The notes under the pieces were generated by a model. The model ran no database searches, had not been told where the DNA came from, and was given only the letters and a program-made list of their open reading frames with translations. Of a stretch of 64,000 nucleotides of DNA, positions 43,511-57,791 are shown piece by piece. Positions within the stretch are counted from its first letter, which is position 1. Each line of letters begins with the position of its first letter. The stretch spans positions 12,918,863 to 12,982,862 of the forward strand of contig JALMQS010000055.1 in assembly GCA_024734495.1 (NCBI GenBank), read 5' to 3'. This DNA is from Forficula auricularia (Eukaryota > Arthropoda > Insecta > Dermaptera > Forficulidae). The position numbers and the translations under genes were made by a program.

Positions 43511-45489
43511 AAAATATATATATATAGTTTCGTAAGAAACTCTTAGTAATTTTAATGAGAATGTTAAGCGATATTTGTTTAGCCAGAGATTGTGATTGCA
43601 TACTTGTATGATATTTGTAATGCCTGTTGTAGATCTCTTGTGATCTTTTAAGGTTGAAAAAAAAAAAAAGATTCCGCAACCGGGGCCCCCAGGCCGGCTG
43701 GCCCCTAGGCCCGGGCCTTGTCGGCCTAGGCGGAAATCCAGCACTGCTTGCATCCTGCATGCTGGCGCCTATGGCTTTCTTTCTTATTTATGATTCTTTG
43801 ATCTGTTTTTATCAAGAGGCTGAGTCGCAAGCCTCCTCGTTAAAGCGAGCGAGGCATTTGTTATGTATTCAACAATTCCATTCAGTACAGTATTGGAATA
43901 TCTTTTAACATATTAAACGTTAAAATATATTGAAACATAGGATAATGTAATGTAATAAATTAAAAAATAAATAAATAAAATAATTAATAATACTATTTTA
44001 TTAGATAAATTCAATGAACATTAGGTCTAGCAACTTTGCGGGTCTCAAAGGGCAGAGCAAAGGTATTTTCATGATTATAACAACATTAATTATTGTTACG
44101 ATTATAACATTAAATAAATAATTCTAAAAGAGAATTAAGATCCTCGAAAATAAATAAATAAATTAATATAACAAAATTCTTCGATCCAATCTTATAAATA
44201 TTAAATAAATAATTACTTAATTAAAAGTGTTAATTAAAATTATGTTTTATTTTATTATTTTATTTTAAAAACATGTCTCTGTGAACCTATAAATAAATGA
44301 AAAATTGATTAAATAAGATTGCTTTCCTTCTTATTTATAATTCTTCTCGCGAGAAGCTTCTCGCCATTCTCGGAGGGGAAAAAATCTCTCATACATTATT
44401 TTTTAAGAATTTTTTTTCGATTATTATTATAAATTCACTAGAATTACTGGCACCTTCTACAATCTACAATTTTGGAATAAATTAATATTTTATTTTAATT
44501 ACAAGAACTGATTATAATTTGAGCTCATTGCCTTCGAACTTACGATGAAAAATTCTGAAATTTATAAAAATAAAAAAAATGAAGAACTAATGAGTTAATA
44601 TTTGGTACAACAGTTTTCATTAATACTCTCCACCTTTATTTCAAGTAAGAGACTCGTCATAGACTGATTGATTTTGCCTTAAGCTAGAGAGGCCAGTGGC
44701 GTAACTCTAAGGTCATTTGCACCCTCTTCCCTCACCTAATACTTTGCCCTCATCCCTCAAACCCTTTGAAAGTATTTTTATTTATTTATTTATTTTGGAC
44801 TGCACGCACTGCACTCCCCGCAGGGGCATTATTTTTACGTCACAGAGATTTCATTTTTATCGTTAAATGAGGAGCTCTCAAACCCTCTGGCAAATTGAAA
44901 ATTGGTTTTAAAGTTTGTAATAATAATAAGGTACAGCTTTTAGCTATATTTTATCATTGATACTTAAACTATTTCCGAGGAATCATAATTAAACAATAAT
45001 GTCTCAAAATAACTATTTTTTCTCTAAAAAAAAACGCGTTTATTAAAAGTTCGTTTTATAATTCGTAATTTTAATGGGCTCATTAGTTTATAACAGTTAA
45101 TAGAGCGTTTTTTATAAAAATTAGATATTCATAGATACTTAGTACATTTACAATATTAATTAAGAACTTTTTAAGTTTTGAAGAATATTGAAAAATAAAA
45201 AAAATCAATGTCAATCTTCGAAGAAAAAGCGGAGTGACGTCAGAAATCTGCTTAAACATTTTTCTTCCATTTAAAAATAAACAAAAGACAGTTTTTTAAT
45301 CCACAATAAAAACAAGAGATTTTTATTAATCCCATATAAAAACATAATTTATAGATTTCTGCTTTCAAAAGTATTTTCTAATTAAAATTTCAGCAACAAA
45401 CGTAGTGGTATATTTTTTTGGAAATTCCCAGTTTTAAGTGAGCTCTTTTTAATTTTACTTTTTAAATAAAATTGTTAACCACAGGAGTT

Positions 45490-46105
45490 TTTAAAGGGTT
45501 AATAGTGGTGTTTTAGAAGTAAAAATAATTTTTTTTATTTATATTTTTGGAGTTTTATTTTAAATACTCTATACATATTTCGGGTTTGTAGTCCATCATC
45601 AGGAGTTTGAGTTTACAAAAGACTGGGTTTGTATACTCAAACTCCTGATGATGGGCTAAAAATCCGAAATATGTATAGAGTATTTAAAATAAAACTCCAA
45701 AAATATAAATAATTTTTTTTTTTAATTTTTATTTTTACTAATTAGTAGAGATTGTGGTGTTAGTGCAAGGTGAAACATCTTTAATAAAGATAAGAGTAAA
45801 TAAATATTATATTTAATATTGATTTACTATGAGTTAAAGATTCTTGGTCACTTGTTTCACATTAAAATTAAAAATTAAAAGATGTAAAATTTTCTTTTTC
45901 AATATATATATTTCGGGCTATCAACCCATCTTCAGGAATTACAGAAAATAACTAATTCAACTTATTGAATGCCAAGTTATATATATGTTTATTTGAACAG
46001 AGGGGAAAGAATGTTTAAATTATTTTAAAGGACAATTTCTCTTAGGCTATTGTTATTTTTACTTGTGAAAACACCACTACAACCCTTTAAAAAGTCCTGT
46101 GTTTA
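45490..46105. mobile_element. Fold-back element, copy B
   Basis: Counterpart of 14512-15134, with the central palindrome at 45541-45708 and all three hammerhead-like cores conserved base for base in their core boxes. Confidence 0.55.
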
Positions 46106-46538
46106 ATACGTTTCACTATAAACCAACACCACTTTCCCTAAATGTTAAAATTGTTAAACTTGAATCGAGAGAGAAAAGAAATAAATGTAAAAAGGAAGTT
46201 TTTAATTAATCACTTTCTCAGATATCTATGAGTATTTTGTCTTCTTCCATTCTTTTATTATGTTATTCTCAAATATCCTTTAATTTTTCATCAGAAAAAT
46301 AGCCCTTGTGTGTTAGTTGTTAGTACTTTAGACCTTGAAAATGTAAACAAGTTCAATCGGGGGAAAAACACGCGTTAATCATTAAAGTTCATATGTATAC
46401 GTTTCTAAGATCGATCAAATAATTCTGTCGAGCATTAGGTCGGTTGAATGTCACCGTAAGCCGGCCGGTCAGTGGTTTATCGGCATTCAAACAAGTCGAG
46501 TGTGTGGTCGAGTCACGATTAAGCTCGTAATATAGAAG

Positions 46539-47306
46539 ATGAAACGAATTTTCAAAGAATTCAAGGATTTTAAAATTTTATCCAAAAAAGAAAATTTATT
46601 GGATAACTTCTCTTTATTCGACAATCCATCGTGTGTGACAAACATTCCATCGGGTGTGAATATTCTAAAACAAGAAGATATTTTTAATTTGGAACCTTTC
46701 AAGAAATGAAAAATCTACTTTAAATAATAATAATTCAATATTGAATTTATTAAATGAAAAAATGTCCGAAGAAAATAAACAATATATGATCAATGAAAAT
46801 TACAAGAATCCTACATCATATGTGAACAATAACTCGGAATTAAAATTTGATGAAGAAAGCCCACATATTAATGGAAATTTTCAAGAGGAAAGAGAAGAGA
46901 TTAAAGAAAATAAAAAACAATTGCAATTTATTTTAAAAACATCAGATATGATCAATCTAAATGAGATTGTGATGTCAAAAGTAAAAACTAATTCCATTCA
47001 TTTGAAAAATGTAGATAGAATTTTAGTTCACATGGACTTTATTGATAAAGATGAATTGAATTGCACAGGGAAGCGATTCATCAATTTTCGGATAATATAA
47101 AAAAACTTGAAGAAAAATTTCAATTCCGAATCGATGTGATTAAACGTCAAATTAAACATTATCAGGAAAGGATTGATCAACTTTCTTACGAATTGGATGA
47201 ATTAATTATGAAAAAATTAAGTATTCATATAAAACAACTTTACGAATTAAAACAAGAGTATTTTGAAGAAAACGAGGAAATTAAAACTGAAGACATTAAT
47301 CCAAAG
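46539..47306 (+). pseudogene. Hypothetical helical protein exon 1, copy B, frameshifted
   Basis: Counterpart of 15569-16336 with an extra T near 46698 (CCTTTC for CCTTC) and a missing G near 47070 (CAGGGAAG for CAGGGGAAG). The first shifts the frame after NLEPF into an early stop; the second shifts it again. Both lie in short homopolymers, so assembly error is as likely as true decay. The donor AAG|GTAACT is intact. Confidence 0.6.
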
Positions 47307-47592
47307 GTAACTCTCAATATAAATAATTTAAAATCAATAATCAGATAGTCCCAAAATAAACAATCGATTTAGAATAGAGGGTGCAAAGGGGATTCACTAA
47401 GGGTTAGGCCTAAGTGCCATTTTGTTATTCTATTACTTAAAAGTTTGACATCGAATTAAAGAGGGAAATCTATAATTAATTATTAATTCACTTATGAATT
47501 GAGTGAGATTTGATCATTAGTAGATAAAGTGCATATTATTTATTTATAACTTTGAGCATAGGGGAAAAATTAAATAAAATTGTATAATTTAT

Positions 47593-47849
47593 ATGTATGT
47601 GATGATGCATGGGAAAAGGACCCTTATCTTCACCGAGCAGTTTTTTCAGGAAGGGCAAAATTGTGAAATATTATATAAATAAACATCTAATATATCTATA
47701 TAAATATTCAAAAATTCATAATTCAGTCAATTTTTAGAATTATTGGGCGAGACAAAAAGCGTTTTGTTCAGTTGATTCTCTAGAAACAGGAGTTGCCATT
47801 AGCTCGAAGATAAGGGCTCTTTTCTCTTGAACCATCACATATATATTGA
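47593..47849. mobile_element. Small MITE, copy B
   Basis: Counterpart of 16622-16878. Confidence 0.6.
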
Positions 47850-48137
47850 AAAATATGTTACAATAAATAAAAATAGGCATTTTTGGAATTTTTAAAGTCT
47901 AAAATATAGTCATGTGACTTATTATGTAACTCTTTAAGCACTTATAACACGGTCTTTTCCCATTAGAAGAGTTCAAGGTGAAAATAATTGAGGAATTAAA
48001 AAAAAAAAATTAGAAAAAAATCCCGATGCATAAAAACTAGCATAAAATAAAAACTTTAATTTTAAAAATTCCTGAGGATTGAATGGATTTTAACAGCATC
48101 AAGCATTGATAAAAAAAAGTAAAATTGTAACATGATT

Positions 48138-50900
48138 AGAAAATCATAGATCAAAGATGGTGTCATCTATTAATTCCGATGGAGTGGAATATTTTTAATT
48201 ATATGTCAGAGGGGTTGTTTTTCACCCCCTCGGGAATCGAACCCGAGTGCCAGTAACAGCAATCCGGGCCACCTGGCTCACCTGCGGGATACGAACCTCT
48301 CTGACATATGCAAACGCGTAAAATATTTTACTCAAAGATTGTTATCTTAATTTGTAAAATTTCGCGATATAGTGATTCTAAATTTAAACATATAGCCATG
48401 CCATATAATTTAAATAAAGGTGGTTGAGTGTTTCGAATTTTGAAGAAATTCAAAATTCGAAGGGCAATGGAATGACTTTTCTAATTTAATATGAAAGATA
48501 TTAATTTGCCGATGGTAATAGATTCAAATTTACTAGAAAATCATAGATCAAAGATGGTGTCATCTATTAATTCCGATGGAGTGGAATATTTTTAATTATA
48601 TGTCAGAGGGGTTGTTTTTCACCCCCTCGGGAATCGAACCCGAGTGCCAGTAACAGCAATCCGGGCCACCTGGCTCACCTGCGGGATACGAACCTCTCTG
48701 ACATATGCAAACGCGTAAAATATTTTACTCAAAGATTGTTATCTTAATTTGTAAAATTTCGCGATATAGTGATTCTAAATTTAAACATATAGCCATGCCA
48801 TATAATTTAAATAAAGGTGGTTGAGTGTTTCGAATTTTGAAGAAATTCAAAATTCGAAGGGCAATGGAATGACTTTTCCTAATTTAATATGAAAGATATT
48901 AATTTGCCGATGGTAATAGATTCAAATTTACTAGAAAAATCATAGATCAAAGATGGTGTCATCTATTAATTCCGATGGAGTGGAATATTTTTAATTATAT
49001 GTCAGAGGGGTTGTTTTTCACCCCCTCGGGAATCGAACCCGAGTGCCAGTAACAGCAATCCGGGCCACCTGGCTCACCTGCGGGATACGAACCTCTCTGA
49101 CATATGCAAACGCGTAAAATATTTTACTCAAAGATTGTTATCTTAATTTGTAAAATTTCGCGATATAGTGATTCTAAATTTAAACATATAGCCATGCCAT
49201 ATAATTTAAATAAAGGTGGTTGAGTGTTTCGAATTTTGAAGAAATTCAAAATTCGAAGGGCAATGGAATGACTTTTCCTAATTTAATATGAAAGATATTA
49301 ATTTGCCGATGGTAATAGATTCAAATTTACTAGAAAATCATAGATCAAAGATGGTGTCATCTATTAATTCCGATGGAGTGGAATATTTTTAATTATATGT
49401 CAGAGGGGTTGTTTTTCCACCCTCGGGAATCGAACCCGAGTGCCAGTAACAGCAATCCGGGCCACCTGGCTCACCTGCGGGATACGAATTTGCATATGTC
49501 AGAGAGGTTCGTATCCCGCAGGTGAGCCAGGTGGCCCGGATTGCTGTTACTGGCACTCGGGTTCGATTCCCGAGGGGGTGAAAAACAACCCCTCTGACAT
49601 ATAATTAAAAATATTCCACTCCATCGGAATTAATAGATGACACCATCTTTGATCTATGATTTTCTAGTAAATTTGAATCTATTACCATCGGCAAATTAAT
49701 ATCTTTCATATTAAATTAGGAAAAGTCATTCCATTGCCCTTCGAATTTTGAATTTCTTCAAAATTCGAAACACTCAACCACCTTTATTTAAATTATATGG
49801 CATGGCTATATGTTTAAATTTAGAATCACTATATCGCGAAATTTTACAAATTAAGATAACAATCTTTGAGTAAAATATTTTACGCGTTTGCATATGTCAG
49901 AGAGGTTCGTATCCCGCAGGTGAGCCAGGTGGCCCGGATTGCTGTTACTGGCACTCGGGTTCGATTCCCGAGGGGGTGAAAAACAACCCCTCTGACATAT
50001 AATTAAAAATATTCCACTCCATCGGAATTAATAGATGACACCATCTTTGATCTATGATTTTCTAGTAAATTTGAATCTATTACCATCGGCAAATTAATAT
50101 CTTTCATATTAAATTAGGAAAAGTCATTCCATTGCCCTTCGAATTTTGAATTTCTTCAAAATTCGAAACACTCAACCACCTTTATTTAAATTATATGGCA
50201 TGGCTATATGTTTAAATTTAGAATCACTATATCGCGAAATTTTACAAATTAAGATAACAATCTTTGAGTAAAATATTTTACGCGTTTGCATATGTCAGAG
50301 AGGTTCGTATCCCGCAGGTGAGCCAGGTGGCCCGGATTGCTGTTACTGGCACTCGGGTTCGATTCCCGAGGGGGTGAAAAACAACCCCTCTGACATATAA
50401 TTAAAAATATTCCACTCCATCGGAATTAATAGATGACACCATCTTTGATCTATGATTTTCTAGTAAATTTGAATCTATTACCATCGGCAAATTAATATCT
50501 TTCATATTAAATTAGGAAAGTCATTCCATTGCCCTTCGAATTTTGAATTTCTTCAAAATTCGAAACACTCAACCACCTTTATTTAAATTATATGGCATGG
50601 CTATATGTTTAAATTTAGAATCACTATATCGCGAAATTTTACAAATTAAGATAACAATCTTTGAGTAAAATATTTTACGCGTTTGCATATGTCAGAGAGG
50701 TTCGTATCCCGCAGGTGAGCCAGGTGGCCCGGATTGCTGTTACTGGCACTCGGGTTCGATTCCCGAGGGGTGAAAAACAACCCCTCTGACATATAATTAA
50801 AAATATTCCACTCCATCGGAATTAATAGATGACACCATCTTTGATCTATGATTTTCTAGTAAATTTGAATCTATTACCATCGGCAAATTAATATCTTTCA
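48138..50900. mobile_element. Head-to-head 398-bp unit array, copy B
   Basis: Same arrangement as 17169-19928: four plus four units and 12-bp direct repeats TGTAACATGATT at 48126-48137 and 50901-50912. The junction of the two arms (about 49488) has two extra bases relative to copy A. Confidence 0.8.
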
Positions 50901-51065
50901 TGTAACATGATTCCTTCATTCACCCTTTTAACCCTGAAAAGGAAGGGAAGATCCTCAGAAAAATCCGTTTAAAAGTGTAAAAGTAAAGTTTCTAATAAAT
51001 TTTCTTTTATTGGGAATTATCTTTTTTATTTATTCTTGGATCAAAATTAAGGATTTTGTGATTTG

Positions 51066-51070
<5 letters not shown>

Positions 51071-51096
<26 letters not shown>

Positions 51097-52197
51097 AATG
51101 CAATCGAATGCAAGAAGGGGTGTACCAGTAAAGATGCAGCCCCTATGGATCTCGAAAGACCCTTGCATTACCGAAGAGAAGGGAAAGTTGATTAAGTGAG
51201 AGGGTGTAGACGTAGGTGTCTATGCACTCCGGTTTTGAAGGTTTGAAGATTATAAGTGCTGGGAAAGATGGAGGCTGGGAGGGAGTTCCAGTTCCTTGAA
51301 GTCATGGGGATATATGAATTGGCGAATGAAGTGGTCCGGCACTTTTCTAATTTGACCGCGAAAGAGTGTTGGGAGTCGGCAAAACGTGTGCTACGTGCAA
51401 AGCATGCTTTGGGGGAATTGTTGATTTTATCTCATCAGAGCACCTGCCGTGATAGTATCTATAGAAAAGGGAAAGGGCAGAGACATTTCTTCGATGAGCC
51501 AGCGAGTCGAGGGAGTCGGTGAGGGTAGAATCGTCAATTAGCCTGACGGCTCGTTTCTGAATTGCATCAAGGGTAGCAAGAGAATATTTTGAGGCTCCTC
51601 TCCATAGATGAGAGCCGTATTCGAGACAGGGGCGGATTTGGGCCTTGTAGATGGTGAGAAGTTGTGGGGGTTTGTAAAATCGCTTGGACCTGAATAAGAG
51701 GCCAATCTTCCTTGCTGTAGATTTCGCTACAGAGGAGATGTGTTCATTCCAAGACAGGTCAGATGCGACAGAGACGCCCAACATGGATAGGCTGTCACAC
51801 ATTTTCAGGGTATTCGAATCGAAGTGAATATCAGGGAAATCTTTATTTTCGCGCCTAGAAATTAGACAGCATTGAGTCTTGTTTGAATTAAAGTTAACTA
51901 AATTTTGAGAGCCCCATTTATTCAGTTTGTCTAGGTCGAGAGTAGTTGAGGAGGCAACATTGATTCGATTATTCGGGAGTGCGGGTTTGCCGTGTAGAGT
52001 GCTATCGTCGGCGTAGCAATGAGTGGGGTTTGCCGTTTGATCAATAAGGTCGTTTATGTAAATTAGGAAGAGTGTGGAGGAGATTACGGAGCCTTGGGGA
52101 ACACCAGAGTTTGTGGAGAACGATTCAGATGATGTTCCATCCACCACAACTTTTATACTTCGGTTTGTCAGAAAGCTTCGAGTTCGAAGCAGAGTTT
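51071..52197 (-). mobile_element. 5'-truncated LINE with poly(A), copy B
   Basis: Counterpart of 20101-21225. The 266-residue reverse transcriptase frame at 51347-52147 (GVPQGSV, YADD) is identical to copy A. Confidence 0.9.
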
Positions 52198-53562
52198 AAT
52201 CATGATGGGCTTTTATTTTAGCGAATTTGTGACAAAAAGTTTAGTATGGACCTTTAAAAAGATTATATACCCTTAAAAAGAAAATTGCATGGTTTTGTCG
52301 AATTTGTTACAGGGGGGAGGTTCGTTTTTTGCAATTTTTCCATTCAGTCCTCAACTTTATTTCTACAAGTCCGTCTCGGAGAAAAATAATCAAATATACA
52401 TATATTATATTTTTAAATATCAATAACAAGCTAAAAATTCACAAAATTCTTATGTTCAAAAAAAATTTTTTTTTCATTTTTTTGGTGCCTCTGTGTAGAT
52501 CCTTTGCATGCAATGCACTCTTTTGGTACTGCATTATAAATTAAAGCCCTTCCAATGCTGACAATGGCATTTTTACTGAGACTGTTTAATTTTTTTTATT
52601 ATTTTTATTATTTGCTTATCGTGTTTAGATATGTCAGAAATTTAAAGAAGAAAGATTTTTTAGTATGATTTTTTTGCCTTGTTCAGATGTACAATAACTC
52701 AAGAACAAAATGTCAAATTCGTTCTTGAGCCAAAATATTTGTATTATAGAAATAAACCGCTGCTTAGATTTTGGTTTTACTAACTTTTTGGTTCAAAAAT
52801 GAACGAAATCAGAATGAAACTGAATTGTCATATGACCCATTAAACCCCTGAAACTAATGAGTGGAAATTTGGCACAGATGTTTATATTAATAAACTACAC
52901 TGCTGAACGAAGTTTCAATTTTCTAGCTCATACCATTCACTGACAAAAAATTGCCAAATCGCTGAAATTTACCAAAAGATACCCAAATAGCTTTCACTTT
53001 TTCCTTCAATATCCATTACTCGGTACTGAAAAAAAAACAGTTTTATGGGAGAGAGGAATATCCGAAAGATGTATAGGTACTATCTTCAAATATTCCTTTC
53101 ATTATCAACCATTAAAAATTATTTTACTCTCTGCTTCAATATCTGTATTCATTTTTAAAAAATTTAAAAAAATCCTAGGATTTAGGTCGCCCAAAACTGA
53201 TTCAACATTTCAAATAAGAATATTGGGCGAATAGGGTATAGAAAAAATACTGATCCTGCTTACCATAAATTCATTGGAGTTCATCGGACAAGTATCGGAG
53301 ATCAAGTGAGAGGCCAGAAACTCAAATCCCTCGTAGAGCTTTCAATTTGATGTAAAATTTTCATCAATACATCTGAAATCAGAAGAATAATAGGCATAAA
53401 TAAATTACTTTTAATTATACAAACACATTACTCTAAAGCAGCCAGCCCTTTCTTTTCGGTTAGGCGACACCCGGTAGAAAAATTTCGAGGGTAGGCAGCA
53501 AAAATGTGCATTATTTCGGGTAACAAATTAGTATTTAAGTAGATACTTTGAATTTATGAATC

Positions 53563-54203
53563 CCTCGCTGTTAGACAAAAATTTTTCCCCGTAAACCTAA
53601 CTATGGATTCCAGTAGAGTTTAATACGCTGATTATCATGCAATTTCCCGATTTTTTAAAACACGTCAGAGTTTTGAGATTTTATCGGTCAAAGTGACGAA
53701 AAAGGCCATTTTGACCTTTTTCGAGTCCCATTAAATATTAAACAGCATTATTTGAAATCAAAATATTGTGTTGACGTAATATAAAACAGCTTCCTCTTTG
53801 ATTTTCAAATTACCACTTGTTTGTAGCTAACTTAGAACTTGAGTTAGAACAAAAAAACTGAAACTACGTCATTATAAAGGATAAAAAAACAGATAATGGA
53901 TATGGTTTTTAGTCTTTTAGTTCTAATTGAGCTAAAAACAAGTGGAAATTTGAAAATCAAAGAGGAAGCTGTTTTATATTACGTGAACACGATATTTTGA
54001 TTTCAAATATTGCTGTTTAATATTTAATGGGACTCGAAAATAGGTCAAAATGGCCTTTTTCGTCATTTTGACTGATAATATCTCAAAACTCTGACGTGTG
54101 GTAAAAAATCGGTAAATTGCATGATAATAAGCGTATAAAACTTTACTGGAATCTATTGTTAGGTTTACGGGAGAAATTTTTGTTTAATTTTTGTCGAGCA
54201 GTG
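53563..54203. repeat. 640-bp fold-back, copy B
   Basis: Counterpart of 22591-23230. Confidence 0.85.
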
Positions 54204-55073
54204 ATAATTAAAAAATTGGATACAAAATATTATATTTATTTCAAAGTATATTTTAAACAGAAACACATGCTCATATAAAGTAATCATTGAAAAAGCGCTA
54301 TTTTTCTATTTATATATATATATATTAGTGGCAAAAGAATTTACAATTACATCAAGTTCAACTCTTTTACAATATTTTTTTCAATGTACAAAATTCCTAA
54401 ATCCGTGAGCCTCTCTTGAGAGATTGTGGCCCTCAAATAATTTTATCAAATGGGTGATTCAATATTTTTTTGCTCAATTGCTCATTTTAGCAGGTGGGCG
54501 AACGGTTGGGCGAGAGCAATTTGAGTTGGGCGGTCGCCACACCTTGCCCAATCACTGTCCTGAAATTGAGGATTGGCAATGAATAAGATTTCTTTAGATT
54601 CCATTAGCTCAACTCAAAAATGTTTAGAGTAAACGTGAAATTTTTAGATACTAATTATAACTAAATTCTTCTTCCGGTTTTGTGATCGTATTCGAACCTA
54701 GATGACCAATGACCATCTTGATGAACTCGTTACACCGTTCTCTATCGGAAGTGATTTCAAAGAATCCAAAGTCTACTTAGTTCTTACTCTTAACATAAAA
54801 TAGCTAAATATGAAATTTCATTTTGTCATTCTAATTGGTTTTTAAGATAGAGTAAACATAAAATTTGCCCACTCACTTACTCACGTATAAAACAAAAATT
54901 TGAGTAGAATTTGGAGCTTTCTAACTTGTGATTAGAAATGCGGAAAATTATAAAAAAAAATCGAATTCTCATAGATAACTCTATCGAAAGATTGTAGTTA
55001 TTGAATAATGAGCTTAAATTTGGCCTACTAGTTTTTATAAAATGTTCCATCATTCCTATCCATAGATTTGTAA

Positions 55074-55431
55074 CAAGAATAGTAGGGAATTGGATAAAAT
55101 TAAAAATACAAGTTTTTATTAAATGGGTGAGACGTTTCTTTAATTTATTTTGACTTCCTCAGTGGCCCATTATATATAACATTCTCTGTAAAAACGACGA
55201 CAAAATTTTTTTAATTGTTAAAGAAAAGTCGCTTCCAAGATTGTTGATTAATTTGAGCCAAGAATATGTTAAAGAAAGATTAATGATGTTTTGTCTTAGA
55301 GTGAAATTGTTTTTGACAGAGTGATAAAATGGGCCCCCTGAGGAAGTCAAAATAAATTGAAGAAACGTTTGGCCCATTTAATAAAAAAAACTCTGTGTTT
55401 TTAATTTTATCCATTCCCTACTATTCCTATT
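55074..55431. repeat. Fold-back with hammerhead-like core, copy B
   Basis: Counterpart of 24101-24458. Confidence 0.6.
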
Positions 55432-56401
55432 AGAAATTTTTATAAAATATTCTTCGCAAATTTAAAATTGCTAGCTCAAATCATTTCCAAATCATTGAAA
55501 TAAATACAAAAATCATCTATATATATAAAATTAAGGTTTTGTCTGTACATTGGTCCAAATCACGTCAAATTTTGGTTACACACGTTTCAAGCAAAGTTAT
55601 GAACGAAAATATCCTCAACAAAATTCATGTATGTCTGTATGTATGCTTGCGTGGTTTCCGCGAAAAGTTGCTCACGATTCACGTAACAACGGCTGAAGGG
55701 ATTATTATGAAATTTCATATTTGGATCAGATGTCTTCTAACTTATGTTTACTGCTATATAACGTTTTGATAATTTGACCCCAAAAGAGGGTTTGGGGGGG
55801 GGGGGGGGCGGACGAATAGAAATTATCAAATAACTTCTAAACTATTAACTCTATGGGAAATTTTGTTATGAGCAAAGTTGTAGGCGATTAGGATTTCTGA
55901 CAACTTTTGTTTAAAAAATTCCCCCCGAAAACCACCCAAAAAGGGGGAGGGTGAAAAAATGTAAATTCTTGCCCTTGATGAGCAACCTCCACCAAATTTT
56001 GTACACATAATCCGTGGACCTCTAGAGAGTTAGAAATGCAAAAACTAACCATCCAAAATGAGGGGGAGGGGTCAAAAAAATGAAAATTCTTGCTCTTGGA
56101 CCAAATTCAACCAAATTTTGTATATACAATACCTCTGGCTAGCAAGAGGGCCGGCGAAGGTGGGCCTTGCAGTTAGTATTAAATATGTAAAAAGTTTTCA
56201 CCCACTTATTATTATTATTGTAAGGATTTTTGGGCCCCAATTAAGCTAGTACTTAGTGTCTTGAACACCGCTATTTACCTAAGCTACTGCACTTTGTGAA
56301 CATTGAAAAGTAAAACAAATTATTTAATCAATATTTATTTTTGTTATGAAATTAAAAAGATTTAATGTTAGATTAATTGAACTTTTATTTTCTCTTTTAA
56401 G

Positions 56402-56611
56402 GCGAATACTTATAATTTGAAAAAAACTGAAATCAACATAAATAATACGAAGAGGATCTTAGCGGATGTACAGAAAATTCTCGCTGATTTATTGCACGAT
56501 CTTATAACGTGTAGGGTGTCAAATGAAACTGGTAACTACAATCAGCAAAACGAGACAATTCAACATAAGCCACAAGCAACAAGTGTTGTCGAGAAAAAAA
56601 TCAAAGGATAA
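56402..56611 (+). CDS. Hypothetical helical protein terminal exon, copy B
   Basis: Same sequence and acceptor as 25429-25638, starting ANTYNLKK and ending EKKIKG. Confidence 0.42.
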   Translation, partial: ANTYNLKKTEININNTKRILADVQKILADLLHDLITCRVSNETGNYNQQNETIQHKPQATSVVEKKIKG

Positions 56612-56762
56612 TTAAAATTTATGATATAAAGCGTGAATATTATTGACTTTTTTTACTTTATTAATATATAAAATTTCTTTAAAAATAATTTTTCAGTCAA
56701 CATTTTACTGCACGAAGAAACCAGAATAATCGCCAACGCGAGTAATTAAGTACCATGAACCC

Positions 56763-57059
56763 AAGGAGCCATTCATAAAATATGTTCACAATCGGGGGGA
56801 GGGTGGGGGGATTTTTTAGCACGATGATATGTGATAAGGAGAACCCCTCCTCTCCGGGGATCTAAGGAAACATGACGTTCACACTTAATCAATTTTTTCT
56901 TAACGTGTCAACAACATATCATTTATAGGTGGGGGTTCTAGCTTTTGTGACGTTATATTTGTTAGGGGGTCTTGTGGGAAATTGTGACGCAGTGTGACGA
57001 AGAGGAGGGGGGGTCAAAAAGGCGAAATTTTGTGTGACGTATTTTATGAGTTGCCCCCA
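56763..57059. mobile_element. CCATTCATAAAATACGTCAC MITE, copy B
   Basis: Counterpart of 25790-26086. Confidence 0.6.
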
Positions 57060-57625
57060 TATGAAGTTTCAACTTTAGAAGATAAAATTGGTATATATTA
57101 TATACATAACTATTTATATTTATATAGAACGATCTAGAAATGTTAATTAAAAATCCAGACGTTTCAAGTGAATATTTTGATTGTTTAATGCGTATAAATA
57201 ATAGAAATAAATAAATATAAATCTTTTATAAAAAAACAATCTTCAAACGTTTATTAAAAGTCATCCAAACGTTTCGGGACAATTTCTCACTTTATCAATG
57301 GAATTTAATTTCAAAAAAGAAAAAATATTACTTTATGTAATGAATATAAAGATCCACTAAAATAAATAAATAAATAATTTTTTATAAAAGATTTGAGATT
57401 TATTTATATAAATTAATCACCTCAAATCAATAGAATTTTTTTAAAGATATATGGACGGTTTATTTTGAAAGTGGTGTTAAGTCCATTTTTTGTTGTTTCG
57501 AGATAATTATTTGTATTTATATTTTTAAAAATTCATATATTTATATATATTTCGATATTTTTATTTTGACGAATTCATGAGCATAATATGCTAATAATAT
57601 ATAATATTCGACGTTATTGTACTCC

Positions 57626-57791
57626 GAGGAATGAACCGCGACCTGATATCGTGTACATCTACTTCCACTTCCACTTTCATTTCCAAGTAGAAGACAATAG
57701 ATGAAGGGGAATTATATCTAATGAATTCCAAAATAATTCCACATAATTCCAAAGCGGTGTACATTTAATTCCAATCGCGGTTCACCACTCG
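57626..57791. mobile_element. 166-bp Mutator-like MITE, copy B
   Basis: Counterpart of 26652-26817 with the same 9-bp repeats TTGTACTCC at 57617-57625 and 57792-57800. Confidence 0.75.

Larger units (their letters stand above)
42126..43746 (-). mobile_element. hAT element with LINE insert, copy B (left end missing)
   Basis: Counterpart of 10928-12896. The first 356 bp are lost at the gap; the right end GGCGGAAATCCAGCACTG is present. Confidence 0.75.

Noticed and set aside
43359..43760. Open frames of 100-133 codons on the minus strand across the hAT right end
   Set aside because: They read through the LINE 3' tail, A/T runs and GC-rich transposon ends, change with single-base indels between copies, and show no protein signature.
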